From NCBI RefSeq assembly GCF_001513965.1, contig NZ_KQ948039.1, positions 1-64,000 of the forward strand: 64,000 bases of DNA, written 5' to 3'. Both the position numbers and the translations under genes were made by a program. Position 1 is the first letter of the stretch. Every line of letters begins with the position of its first letter. Source of the DNA: Streptomyces cellostaticus (GTDB taxonomy: Bacteria > Actinomycetota > Actinomycetes > Streptomycetales > Streptomycetaceae). This document shows positions 8,343 to 17,058 of this stretch, piece by piece. The notes below the pieces were generated by a model. The model worked only from the letters and a program-made list of their open reading frames with translations. It had not been told where the DNA came from and made no database searches.

Positions 8343-9265
8343 AGAAGCCCCGCCCCCGCCAAGAACTTCCCCACCTTCGCCACCTCGTCCCCCGACAACG
8401 GCACCTGCGGCTCCGCCGTCACCGCGCAGTCGATGATGCCCCGCAGATGCAGCGCAGCCTTGAACGCGCCGATGGCCGACGAGCTGGTGCCCATCCGTGC
8501 CGGGTCCCCGACGCCGACCATTCCGAACAGTGCGCACAGCCGTTCCTGTTCGCTGCGCGCGGCCTCCCAGTCGCCCGCCCGGCACAGGCGGTACAGGCGG
8601 ACGTAGCCGTGCGGGTCGACGTTGGCGAGGCCGGGTACCGCTCCGTCGGCGCCCAGCGCAAGCGCCGAGTCGACGGTCAGTTCGGAGCCGGTCAGGACGC
8701 TGAAGCCGGCGTGGGCGCGGGCGCCGGTGACGACCTCCCGGAAGGCGGCCAGGTCTCCGCTGGAGTCCTTCAGTCCCGCCAGCACACCGTCGGCGGCGAG
8801 ACCGAGTACCAGCTCTGCGGGGAGCTTGGTGTGCACGGCGACGGGGATGTCGTAGGCGATCACCGGGACCGGGCTCGCGGCCGCGATCCTGCGGTAGTGG
8901 TGGACGATCTCGGAGGGGTGGGTGCGGGCGTAGAAGGGGGCGGTGACGACGACGGCCTGCGCGCCGGCGGCGGTGACCGCCGTGACGTGGTCGAGGACGC
9001 GTGGGGTGGTCATGTCGATGGCACCGGCCAGGACGGGCAGCTGTGCGCCGATGTGGCCCACGACCGTCTCCACCACCAGCCGGCGCTGCCGGTCCGTCAG
9101 GAAGGCGGCCTCGGAGGTCGAGCCGAGCACGAACAGCCCGTGCACCCCGCCCTCCACCAGATGCTCGACCAGCCTGAGCAGCGAGGGGACGTCCACCTCG
9201 CGGTCCGGTGTCAGGGGGGTGCAGACGGGCGGGACGACACCGGTCAGCGGGGCGGGAAAGGTCAT
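8339..9265 (-). CDS. DapA/NanA-family class I aldolase (dihydrodipicolinate synthase family)
   Basis: A 308-residue TIM-barrel aldolase. GSTSEAAFL matches the GTTGE substrate-binding loop, VIAYDIP carries the catalytic tyrosine, and LAGLKDSSGD carries the Schiff-base lysine. Members condense or cleave pyruvate-containing compounds: lysine-pathway synthase, sialic acid lyase, keto-deoxy-gluconate aldolase and others. It is the last gene of the peptide-type ABC operon, its ATG overlapping the ATPase stop by four bases (ATGA). That context argues for catabolism of an imported compound rather than lysine synthesis. The exact substrate cannot be told from sequence. Confidence 0.9.
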   Translation of the reverse strand: MTFPAPLTGVVPPVCTPLTPDREVDVPSLLRLVEHLVEGGVHGLFVLGSTSEAAFLTDRQRRLVVETVVGHIGAQLPVLAGAIDMTTPRVLDHVTAVTAAGAQAVVVTAPFYARTHPSEIVHHYRRIAAASPVPVIAYDIPVAVHTKLPAELVLGLAADGVLAGLKDSSGDLAAFREVVTGARAHAGFSVLTGSELTVDSALALGADGAVPGLANVDPHGYVRLYRLCRAGDWEAARSEQERLCALFGMVGVGDPARMGTSSSAIGAFKAALHLRGIIDCAVTAEPQVPLSGDEVAKVGKFLAGAGLL

Positions 9266-10269
9266 CTGGGCTCCCGGGGTACGAGGTCGCGGGTCGACTG
9301 GTCCTCCTCCACAGGATGGTGGCAGCGGTAGCGGTGTCCGGGCTGTGACGCGGCCGAGAAGTCCGGCATCGAACCCGCGCAGACCTCGTCCGTCTTCCAG
9401 CAGCGGGTGCGGAACGGGCAGCCGCTCGGCGGGCGGGTCGCCGAGGGCACCGGGCCGGTCAGCGGGATCGGGTCGATGGGGTCCAGCAGGCCGGGGGTCG
9501 CGGAGAACAGGGCGCGGGTGTAGGGGTGCCGAGCGGCGTCGGTCACCCGGGCGGCCGGGGTCTCCTCCACGATCCGGCCGAGGTACATGGTGATCACCCG
9601 GTCGCTCATCCGCCGTACCGTCTGGATGTCGTGCGAGACGAACACCAGGGCCAGACCGAGGCGTTCCTTCAGGTCCAGGAGGAGGTTGAGGATCTGGGCG
9701 CGGACCGAGACGTCCAGGGCGCTGGTCGGCTCGTCGGCGACGACGAGGCCTGGGTCCAGGGCGAGGGCGCGGGCGATGGCGACGCGCTGGCGCTGGCCGC
9801 CGGAGAGCTGACCGGGAAGTACGTCGGCGAGGGCGCGGGGGAGGCCCACCAGGGCCATCAACTCCCTTACCCGGAGCTCCCGTTCGGTTCTGGTGCCGCG
9901 CCCGTGGACGTCCAGCGGGTCGCGCAGGATGCGGCGTACCGTCAGCCTGCGGTTCAGGGCGGTCGACGGGTCCTGGAAGATCATTCCGGTGCCCGCGCCG
10001 ACCGTGGCCCGGCGTTCGGCGGCCGGCATCGACCACAGGTCGCGGCCCCGGAACGACACCGTCCCGGAGACCGGCCGCTCGATGCCCACCAGCACCCGCG
10101 CCAGCGTCGACTTCCCGCACCCCGACTCGCCGACCACACCGACCGTCTCGCCCGGCGCCACGGTCAGATCGGCGCCGGTCAGGGCGTACACCCGGTCGCG
10201 GGTGAACAGGCTGCCGCCGCGGGCCCTGTGGACGACGTGGGCGTCCCGTACCTCCACGACAGCGGTCAC
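9262..10269 (-). CDS. Peptide/nickel-type ABC transporter ATP-binding protein (DppF/OppF-like)
   Basis: A 335-residue ATPase with Walker A GESGCGKST near residue 48, Q-loop FQDPSTALN, signature LSGGQRQRVAIA and Walker B VVADEPTSALD. The C-terminal oligopeptide-transporter extension has the cysteine pattern CPFRTRC...C that marks this family. It energises uptake together with the ATPase half of the upstream fusion protein. The start is GTG 10269, overlapping the upstream stop (GTGA). A frame open further upstream is antisense-like overlap and not part of the gene. Confidence 0.94.
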   Translation of the reverse strand: MTAVVEVRDAHVVHRARGGSLFTRDRVYALTGADLTVAPGETVGVVGESGCGKSTLARVLVGIERPVSGTVSFRGRDLWSMPAAERRATVGAGTGMIFQDPSTALNRRLTVRRILRDPLDVHGRGTRTERELRVRELMALVGLPRALADVLPGQLSGGQRQRVAIARALALDPGLVVADEPTSALDVSVRAQILNLLLDLKERLGLALVFVSHDIQTVRRMSDRVITMYLGRIVEETPAARVTDAARHPYTRALFSATPGLLDPIDPIPLTGPVPSATRPPSGCPFRTRCWKTDEVCAGSMPDFSAASQPGHRYRCHHPVEEDQSTRDLVPREPR

Positions 10270-12239
10270 TGAAGGGCCTCGCTCTCTGCCGACGTCAGCG
10301 ATACCGCCGGGTGGTGGCAGGCCGTCGCGTGTGTGGCCGTGCCCGTGAGGACGGGGGCGGTGGTGTGGCAGACCTCGGTCGCGAGCGGGCAGCGGTCGGC
10401 GAAGCGGCAGCCCGCCGGGAAGTCGGCGGGGGCCGGTACGACCCCTCTGATCTGCGTCATCCGTTCCTCGGCCGACTCCAGGGACAGCACGCTGCCGAGC
10501 AGGCCACGTGTGTAGTGGTGGGCCGGCGCCGCCAGCAGGTCGGGGGTCACGCCCGTCTCCACGATCTGCCCGCCGTACATCACCACCACCCGGTCGGTGA
10601 CGTCGGCGACCAGCGCCAGGTCGTGCGAGACCAGGATCAGCGCGAAGCCCAGTTCCGCGCGCAGCCGCAGCAGCAGCTCCATCACCTGGGCCTGCACGGT
10701 GACGTCCAGGGCGGTCGTCGGCTCGTCGGCAACGATCAGGGCGGGGTCGCGGGAGAGGGCCATGGCGATCAGGACCCGCTGGCGCTGGCCGCCGGAGAGT
10801 TCGTGCGGGTAGCTGCGCAGGGTGCGGTCCGGGTCGAGGCCGACCATCGCGAGCAGCTCGTGCGGGCTGCGGCGGCCGCCGCGCCGTACGAGCTGCTTCA
10901 GCTGGGCGCGGATGGTCATCGCCGGGTTCAGCGAGGACAGGGCGTCCTGGTAGACCATCGCCATCTCGTGGCCGAGCAGCCGCCGCCGTACCCGCATCGG
11001 CTCGGCGAGCAGGTCCCGCTGGTGGAAGCGGACCTGGCCGCGCACCCGGGCGCCCTTCGGTTCCAGCCCCATGACGGTGAGCGCGGTCAGCGACTTGCCG
11101 CAGCCCGACTCGCCCACCAGGCCCAGCACCTCGCCGGGGTGCACCTCGAAGCTCACGCCGTCGACGATGTCCACGCCCCGGTGCCGGCCGGGGAAGCCGA
11201 TGGCGAGGTTTTCCACGGTGAGCACCGGCTGCCCGCCACGGTCGTAAGGAGGCCGGGCCCGGGACCGCAGCCGCGCGGCGGCCTCGGCCAGGCCGGGCAG
11301 CGGGAGCACCTCGCCGGTGCCGGGTTCCGGTGTCTCCAGGCGGTCCTCGGGCGCTTCCACCTCCCGGGCCGCCGGGGCGGCCCAGGCGTCCGAGACGCCC
11401 TCGGAGAGGATGTTCAGGGACAGGACGGTCAGCAGTATCAGCAGCCCGGGGAACACGGTCGCCCACCAGCCGCCGGTCAGCACCATGTTCTTGCCGTCGG
11501 CGATGACACTGCCCCAGGAGGGGTCCGGGGGCCGCACGCCCGCGCCGATGAAGGACAGCGACGCCTCGAAGACGATGGCCTCGGCGACCTGGACCGTGCA
11601 GAACACCAGCACCGGGGCGGCACAGTTGACGGCCACGTGCCGCAGCACGATGTGCGGGGTGCGGGCGCCGATCACGCGTTCCGCGGTGACGTAGTCCTCG
11701 CCGTACTGGTCGAGGACGTTCGCGCGCACCACCCGCGCGACCGGCGGGGTGAACAGGAAGGCGATCGCGCAGATCAGTACGGTGATCCCGCCGCCGAAGA
11801 CGGCGACCAGCACGGCCGCGAGCGCGATGCCCGGGAACGCCATGACCACGTCCAGGCAGCGCATCAGCGTCTCGTCCACGCCCTTGCGGGAGGTGGCCGC
11901 GAGCGCCCCGATCACCGCGCCGACGACCAGCGCGAGCGCGGTCGCGCCGAGACCGATCGCCAGCGACCAGCGGGCGCCGTACATCAGCCGGCTGAGGAGG
12001 TCCCGCCCGAGGCTGTCCTGGCCCATCCAGTGCACGGCCGAGGGGCGCCCGGTGCCGCCGACCGGGACCTGCTGGTCGAACGGGTCGTCCGGGGCGAGCA
12101 CCGGGGCGAGTACGGCGACCAGGACGACGAGGGCCAGGAAGCAGACGGCGGCCTTCGACAGCAGCGGCAGCCGGCGCCAGGCGCGCAGCCGGAGGCCGGG
12201 CCGGGAGAGCCGCTCGGTGAGGCTCGCGCGCGTGACCAT
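10266..12239 (-). CDS. Fused ABC permease (DppC-like) and ATPase (DppD-like)
   Basis: A 657-residue fusion. Residues 1-281 are a DppC/OppC-type permease with an N-terminal membrane helix near 27-47, the WMGQDSLGRDLLSRL motif, and further helices. A linker of about 50 residues, rich in E, P and R, follows. Residues 335-657 form an OppD-type ATPase with GESGCGKSLTA, LSGGQRQRVLIA and VADEPTTALD, and the terminal Cys-rich oligopeptide extension. Separate genes are the rule elsewhere, but such fusions are known in actinomycetes. It starts at ATG 12239, overlapping the DppB-like gene stop by one base. Confidence 0.94.
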   Translation of the reverse strand: MVTRASLTERLSRPGLRLRAWRRLPLLSKAAVCFLALVVLVAVLAPVLAPDDPFDQQVPVGGTGRPSAVHWMGQDSLGRDLLSRLMYGARWSLAIGLGATALALVVGAVIGALAATSRKGVDETLMRCLDVVMAFPGIALAAVLVAVFGGGITVLICAIAFLFTPPVARVVRANVLDQYGEDYVTAERVIGARTPHIVLRHVAVNCAAPVLVFCTVQVAEAIVFEASLSFIGAGVRPPDPSWGSVIADGKNMVLTGGWWATVFPGLLILLTVLSLNILSEGVSDAWAAPAAREVEAPEDRLETPEPGTGEVLPLPGLAEAAARLRSRARPPYDRGGQPVLTVENLAIGFPGRHRGVDIVDGVSFEVHPGEVLGLVGESGCGKSLTALTVMGLEPKGARVRGQVRFHQRDLLAEPMRVRRRLLGHEMAMVYQDALSSLNPAMTIRAQLKQLVRRGGRRSPHELLAMVGLDPDRTLRSYPHELSGGQRQRVLIAMALSRDPALIVADEPTTALDVTVQAQVMELLLRLRAELGFALILVSHDLALVADVTDRVVVMYGGQIVETGVTPDLLAAPAHHYTRGLLGSVLSLESAEERMTQIRGVVPAPADFPAGCRFADRCPLATEVCHTTAPVLTGTATHATACHHPAVSLTSAESEALQ

Positions 12240-13195
12240 CAGGCCGCCCTCAGACGTGGGTTGACGAGCAGATAGAGGATGTCGATGACGAGGTTGACGA
12301 CGACGAACCCGGTGGCCGTGGTGAGGACGACCCCCTGCACCACCGCCGGGTCGCCGTTCTGCACGGCGTCGATCATCAGCTTGCCCATGCCGGGCAGCGA
12401 GAAGATCGTCTCGATGACGACCGCGCCGCCGAGGAGATAGCCGACGCGCAGGCCGAGCACCGTCAGCGGGTTGACGAGCGCGTTGCGCAGCACGTTCCGG
12501 CCGACGACCACCCGGGGTGGCAGCCCGCTGCCGATGGCGGTGCGCACATAGTCCTTGTCCAGCTCCTCCACCACGGACGTCCGCACGATCCGGGTCAGCT
12601 GGGCGGCCACCGGCAGGGACAGGGCGAGCGCCGGCAGGGCCATCGTTTTCAGCCACCCGGTGGGGGAGTCGGCCGGGTTGATGTAGCCGCCGGTCGGGAA
12701 CCAGCCCCGGTCCACTGCCAGGTACTGGATCATCAGCAGGGCCAGCCAGAACCCGGGGGCTGCGACTCCGACGAGGGAGACGACCCTGATGACCTGGTCC
12801 GGCAGCCGGTCGCGGTAGACGGCGGCGGTGACGCCACCGGCCAGCGCCAGTACGACCGCGATGCCGAGGCCGAGGAAGGTCAGCTGGAGGGTGAGCGGCA
12901 GCGCGGTGGTGACCTGGTCGACGACCGGCGCCCGGGTCAGGGCGCTGGTGCCCAGGTCGCCGTGGAGCAGGGCGCCCACGAAATGGACGTAGCGCACCGG
13001 GAGCGGGTCCAGCAGGCCGCCTCGCTCCCGGAAGTCGTGCAGCTGCTGCGGGGTCGGGTTCGCGCCCTGGAAGAACGCGGAGGCCGGGTCGACGTCGGAG
13101 AACCGCATCACCAGGAACACGAACAGCACGATCCCGAGCAGCAGCGGCACGAGCAGGGCGATACGGCGGAGCAGGATCCGTACGACGGCCGTCAT
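12239..13195 (-). CDS. Peptide/nickel-type ABC transporter permease (DppB-like)
   Basis: A 318-residue membrane protein with about six helices. The first is near residues 10-30 (RRIALLVPLLLGIVLFVFLV). The binding-protein-dependent transport EAA-type loop near RTSVVEELDKDYVRTA is visible, and the GLPPRVVVGRNVLRNAL segment is typical of DppB. It pairs with the permease half of the fusion protein to form the membrane channel. The gene starts four bases after the lipoprotein stop. Confidence 0.95.
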   Translation of the reverse strand: MTAVVRILLRRIALLVPLLLGIVLFVFLVMRFSDVDPASAFFQGANPTPQQLHDFRERGGLLDPLPVRYVHFVGALLHGDLGTSALTRAPVVDQVTTALPLTLQLTFLGLGIAVVLALAGGVTAAVYRDRLPDQVIRVVSLVGVAAPGFWLALLMIQYLAVDRGWFPTGGYINPADSPTGWLKTMALPALALSLPVAAQLTRIVRTSVVEELDKDYVRTAIGSGLPPRVVVGRNVLRNALVNPLTVLGLRVGYLLGGAVVIETIFSLPGMGKLMIDAVQNGDPAVVQGVVLTTATGFVVVNLVIDILYLLVNPRLRAA

Positions 13196-13199
13196 GCCG

Positions 13200-14834
13200 C
13201 TAGGTCCACGCGGCCTGGAGCAGGTTGATGCCCGGGTAGGGCTGCGGCCTTATCCCGGTGAGCTTGCGCGGGTCCCAGGCCGTCATCAGCTCGTTGTGGA
13301 CGACCGGATACAGCACGGCCTGTTCGGCGACGACGTCGATGTAGTCCTGGATCATCGCCTTCTTCTTCGCCGGGTCGGGTTCCCGGGTCGCCCGGTCCAT
13401 GTCCTTGAAGAGCTGCCGCGCGACCGCGTCGCCGGACCACCGGGTGTAGTGCATCCACAGGTTGTCGGGCCCGTAGTTGTAGTGCATGACCAGGTCGGCG
13501 TCGAGCCCGAACTGGTTGGGATTGGAAGCCGCGGCCACCACCTGGTAGTCCTGCTTCTGGTCCATCTTGGTGAACACGGCCGTGGTCTCCTGCGGGGCCA
13601 GGGTCGTCTCCACGCCGATCGCGTCCCAGGAGGACTTGACGGTCGGCAGGCAGTCCACGATCCAGCTGACGTTCACGGCGAGGATCTCGACCTTCAGCCC
13701 CTTGACCCCCGCGGCCTTCAGCAGGGCCCTCGCCTTCGCGGGGTCGTAGTCGTAGACGGTCTTGGCCCGCCGGTGGCTGGGGTTGTCCTCGTTGAGGAAC
13801 GAGGACGCCGGCTTCCCGTGCCCCTTCAGCGCTACCCGGACCATCTTCTCGGTGTCGATCGCGTAGTGCAGCGCCTGCCGCACGCGCACGTCGTCGAAGG
13901 GCTTGTGCTGCGTGTTGAACATCAGGAACAGGTTGTTCATCCCGGCCCCGCCCGCGACCTTCAGACCGCCCTGCTCCAGGCGGGCGATGTTGGCGTAGGG
14001 GATGTTGTCGGCGATCTGCGCGCCCGCGCCGGTCCCGGAGATCTTCGCCACGCGCGGCGCCGCGTCCACGATCGTCAGCCAGTTCATCCGTTTGAACGCC
14101 GGCTTGCGCGGGCCGTTGTAGGCGGCGAACGCCTCGAAGGTGGTGTTCGACTTCGGGTGGTGCGCGGTCTGCCGGTACGGCCCCGAGCCCACCGCAAGCC
14201 CCTTGATCGCGTCGTCCCAGGCACCGGGCCGGGAGAACACGTGCTTCGGCATGACCTTGGCCAGCGTGAGCCGGGCGAGCCCGTCCGGGAAGGGGAACTT
14301 CAGGACCAGCTCGACGGTCCGCGCGTCGACCTTCCGCGCCTCCTTCAGCCAGCTCACGAAGAAGCCCTTGGTGAGGGTCTGGGTCTTCGGATCGAGGATC
14401 CGGTCGAAGACGAAGACGACGTCGTCGGCGGTGACGGGCTTGCCGTCGTGGAAGGTCGCACCGGAGCGCAGGGTGAAGCGCCAGGTCGTGGCATTCGGGT
14501 CCGTCGGCACCGTGGTGGCGAGCGCCGGGTAGGGCACCCGGGAGATCGGGTCGGTGTCGAGCAGCCCCTCGTAGATGTGGTTGTTGGCGGCCATGGCGAA
14601 GGCGGACGCCGTCTGCGTCGGATCCCAGCTGCCGTCGTTGCCGTACCCGATCACCGCGGTCAGCGTGCGGTCCTTGCCGCTGCCCCCGCTCCCGGTGTCG
14701 TTCGTGGACTCCGGACCGGCGGAGCAGCCCGCCAGCGCCGGCGGAAGGACGGCGGCCGCGCCCAGCGCCCCCGTGTACGTCAGGAACGAGCGGCGGCGCG
14801 GTGCCGGCACGCCGTGGGTCACGTCGTCGCGCAC
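13200..14834 (-). CDS. ABC transporter family 5 substrate-binding lipoprotein, Tat-exported
   Basis: A 544-residue solute-binding protein of family 5 (peptide, nickel, opine and similar ligands). The N-terminus has a twin-arginine motif (RRRSFL) and a lipobox ending LAGC, so it is predicted to be exported folded and anchored on the outer face of the membrane. The family signature region is seen at WRFTLRSGATFHDGKPVTADDV. It is first in the five-gene operon with two permease domains, two ATPase domains and an aldolase. A downstream aldolase suggests the ligand may not be an ordinary peptide. Confidence 0.95.
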   Translation of the reverse strand: MRDDVTHGVPAPRRRSFLTYTGALGAAAVLPPALAGCSAGPESTNDTGSGGSGKDRTLTAVIGYGNDGSWDPTQTASAFAMAANNHIYEGLLDTDPISRVPYPALATTVPTDPNATTWRFTLRSGATFHDGKPVTADDVVFVFDRILDPKTQTLTKGFFVSWLKEARKVDARTVELVLKFPFPDGLARLTLAKVMPKHVFSRPGAWDDAIKGLAVGSGPYRQTAHHPKSNTTFEAFAAYNGPRKPAFKRMNWLTIVDAAPRVAKISGTGAGAQIADNIPYANIARLEQGGLKVAGGAGMNNLFLMFNTQHKPFDDVRVRQALHYAIDTEKMVRVALKGHGKPASSFLNEDNPSHRRAKTVYDYDPAKARALLKAAGVKGLKVEILAVNVSWIVDCLPTVKSSWDAIGVETTLAPQETTAVFTKMDQKQDYQVVAAASNPNQFGLDADLVMHYNYGPDNLWMHYTRWSGDAVARQLFKDMDRATREPDPAKKKAMIQDYIDVVAEQAVLYPVVHNELMTAWDPRKLTGIRPQPYPGINLLQAAWT

Positions 14835-15140
14835 GGTTCCTCCAGCGAGGTTGGGGAGGGGAGGGTGGGAGATACGACGTCCTACGTCCGGTCGGTAGCG
14901 CGACCATAGGAGGGCCCGTGGGGGCGGTCAAGGGATCACACACGAATGGCGTAGCCGCCACAGGTCGCACCAATGAAGGGGTGAAATGGCCGAATCGGGA
15001 GGCGAGTTGACCCCGGCATCCGCGGATCCGTGCTGCACGTCATGAGGACAGACTCCGGCCGAGTGTAGGCACGCTGGGCCACCAGTGGCATGCGAAGCGT
15101 GAAATTGCCGGGGGCAGGGGAGCCACCGGAGGTGGACGCG
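14835..15140. other. Divergent intergenic region of about 300 bases
   Basis: Apart from the minus-strand promoter at 14903-14931, no gene, RNA or strong repeat is visible. Open frames around 14940-15130 lack convincing starts. Confidence 0.5.
14903..14931 (-). promoter_or_regulatory. Promoter of the peptide-type ABC operon
   Basis: On the minus strand TTGACC is followed after 17 bases by TATGGT, close to the vegetative Streptomyces consensus (TTGACR, TAGRRT). The predicted transcript start is about 60 bases before ATG 14834. Confidence 0.6.
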
Positions 15141-15356
15141 ATGAAACTTCCGGTCGGCTCCTGTGCCGTCGACACCCGTACCGGACGCCTCGGCTTCGTC
15201 ATGGGGTACGAAGGGCCGTATGTGCAGCTGCGGCCGTACGGCGGCGGACGGGAGTGGGATGCGAGACCGGAGGCCGTCCGCCGTGCCACCCCCGCCGAGA
15301 AGCTGAGTGCGGCGACGGCCCACGCCAACGCGCGCAGCCGGGGCGAGGTGCCTTGA
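15141..15356 (+). CDS. Small conserved hypothetical protein upstream of recO
   Basis: A 71-residue protein. ATG 15141 is preceded by GGAGGTGGACGCG, an ideal ribosome binding site, so a longer reading from 15090 is rejected. The N-terminal half looks like a small beta barrel (LGFVMGYEGPYVQLRPYGGG), and the C-terminal half is a short Ala-rich helix. There is no signal peptide. It lies 49 bases before recO on the same strand. Function unknown. Confidence 0.7.
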   Translation: MKLPVGSCAVDTRTGRLGFVMGYEGPYVQLRPYGGGREWDARPEAVRRATPAEKLSAATAHANARSRGEVP

Positions 15357-15405
15357 AGGCAGGCCCGCGGCCCTGGGATGCGGCCCGGGCGGGCAGAATG
15401 GAGCC

Positions 15406-16152
15406 ATGAGTCTGTTCCGCGACGACGGCATCGTGCTGCGCACCCAGAAGCTGGGAGAAGCGGACCGGATCATCACTCTGCTCACGCGCGGGCACGGGCG
15501 GGTGCGGGCCGTGGCCCGTGGGGTGCGGCGGACCAAGTCGAAGTTCGGGGCCCGGCTGGAGCCGTTCTCCCACGTCGACGTGCAGTTCTTCGCGCGGGGC
15601 AGCGAGCTGGTCGGACGCGGGCTGCCGCTGTGCACGCAGAGCGAGACGATCGCTCCGTACGGCGGCGGCATCGTGACCGACTACGCGCGCTACACCGCCG
15701 GCACCGCCATGCTGGAGACCGCCGAGCGGTTCACGGACCATGAGGGCGAGCCGGCCGTGCAGCAGTACCTGCTGCTGGTCGGCGCCCTGCGCACCCTCGC
15801 CCGCGGCGAGCACGCCCCGCACCTCGTCCTGGACGCCTTCCTGCTGCGCTCGCTGGCCGTCAACGGCTACGCGCCCAGCTTCGGCGACTGCGCCAGGTGC
15901 GGGATGCCCGGGCCCAACCGCTTCTTCTCGGTGGCCTCCGGCGGCTCCGTCTGCGTCGACTGCCGGGTGCCGGGCAGTGTCGTACCCTCCCCGCAGACCC
16001 TGGTACTGCTCGGCGCGCTGCTTACGGGAGACTGGGAGACGGCGGACGCGTGCGAGGCGCGCTACGTCCGGGAGGGCAGCGGGCTGGTGTCCGCCTACCT
16101 GCACTGGCATCTGGAGCGCGGGCTGCGCTCCCTCCGGTACGTGGAAAAGTAA
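15406..16152 (+). CDS. recO: DNA repair protein RecO
   Basis: A 248-residue RecO. The N-terminal OB fold (FRDDGIVLRTQKLGEADRI) is followed by an alpha-helical domain and a zinc site CARCG...CVDC near residues 163-187. RecO loads RecA onto SSB-coated single-stranded DNA together with RecR. Length and motifs are full. It is followed 20 bases later by uppS, as in S. coelicolor. Confidence 0.97.
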   Translation: MSLFRDDGIVLRTQKLGEADRIITLLTRGHGRVRAVARGVRRTKSKFGARLEPFSHVDVQFFARGSELVGRGLPLCTQSETIAPYGGGIVTDYARYTAGTAMLETAERFTDHEGEPAVQQYLLLVGALRTLARGEHAPHLVLDAFLLRSLAVNGYAPSFGDCARCGMPGPNRFFSVASGGSVCVDCRVPGSVVPSPQTLVLLGALLTGDWETADACEARYVREGSGLVSAYLHWHLERGLRSLRYVEK

Positions 16153-16172
16153 CCAAGGGAGACGAGAAGCAC

Positions 16173-17021
16173 ATGGTCGTACGCGGGATCCTGGGACGCC
16201 AGCGCCGCGAGTTCAAGGCGCCGCAGCCACACCCGTCCGGCGCCCGCCCGCCGAAGCTCCCCGGCGAGCTGGTCCCGAACCACGTGGCGATCGTCATGGA
16301 CGGCAACGGCCGCTGGGCCAAGGAGCGCGGGCTGCCCCGCACCGAGGGCCACAAGGTCGGCGCCGAGCGGGTGCTCGACGTGCTCCAGGGCTCCATCGAG
16401 ATCGGCGTCCGCAACATCTCGCTGTACGCCTTCTCCACCGAGAACTGGAAGCGCTCGCCCGACGAGGTGCGCTTCCTGATGAACTTCAACCGCGACTTCA
16501 TCCGCAAGACCCGCGACCAGCTCGACGAGCTCGGCATCCGGGTGCGCTGGGTGGGCCGCATGCCCAAGCTGTGGAAGTCGGTCGCCAAGGAACTCCAGGT
16601 CGCCCAGGAGCAGACCAAGGGCAACGACCTGCTCACCCTCTACTTCTGCATGAACTACGGCGGCCGCGCCGAGATCGCCGACGCCGCCCAGGCGCTGGCC
16701 GAGGACGTGAAGGCGGGCCGCCTCGACCCGTCGAAGGTCAACGAGAAGACCCTCGCGAAGTACCTGTACTACCCGGACATGCCGGACGTCGACCTGTTCC
16801 TGCGCCCCAGCGGCGAGCAGCGCACCTCCAACTACCTGCTCTGGCAGAGCGCGTACGCCGAGATGGTCTTCCAGGACGTGCTGTGGCCCGACTTCGACCG
16901 CCGTGACCTGTGGCGGGCGTGCCTCGAGTTCGCCTCCCGGGACCGACGCTTCGGCGGGGCCGTCCCGAACGAGGAACTGCTCGCCATGGAGGCCGCCATG
17001 AAGGGCAAGTCCACCTCGTAG
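16173..17021 (+). CDS. uppS: Isoprenyl transferase (undecaprenyl diphosphate synthase type)
   Basis: A 282-residue cis-prenyltransferase. VAIVMDGNGRWA holds the catalytic aspartate. NISLYAFSTENW and DLFLRPSGEQRTSNYLLWQ are the other conserved blocks. The enzyme adds isopentenyl units to make the lipid carrier diphosphate for peptidoglycan and wall polymers. ATG 16173 is preceded by AAGGGAGA. Chain length cannot be deduced from sequence; Streptomyces often have two paralogues. Confidence 0.96.
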   Translation: MVVRGILGRQRREFKAPQPHPSGARPPKLPGELVPNHVAIVMDGNGRWAKERGLPRTEGHKVGAERVLDVLQGSIEIGVRNISLYAFSTENWKRSPDEVRFLMNFNRDFIRKTRDQLDELGIRVRWVGRMPKLWKSVAKELQVAQEQTKGNDLLTLYFCMNYGGRAEIADAAQALAEDVKAGRLDPSKVNEKTLAKYLYYPDMPDVDLFLRPSGEQRTSNYLLWQSAYAEMVFQDVLWPDFDRRDLWRACLEFASRDRRFGGAVPNEELLAMEAAMKGKSTS

Positions 17022-17058
17022 CCACCGGCGGTTCATGGAGATCGTCGACGATCCGTCC

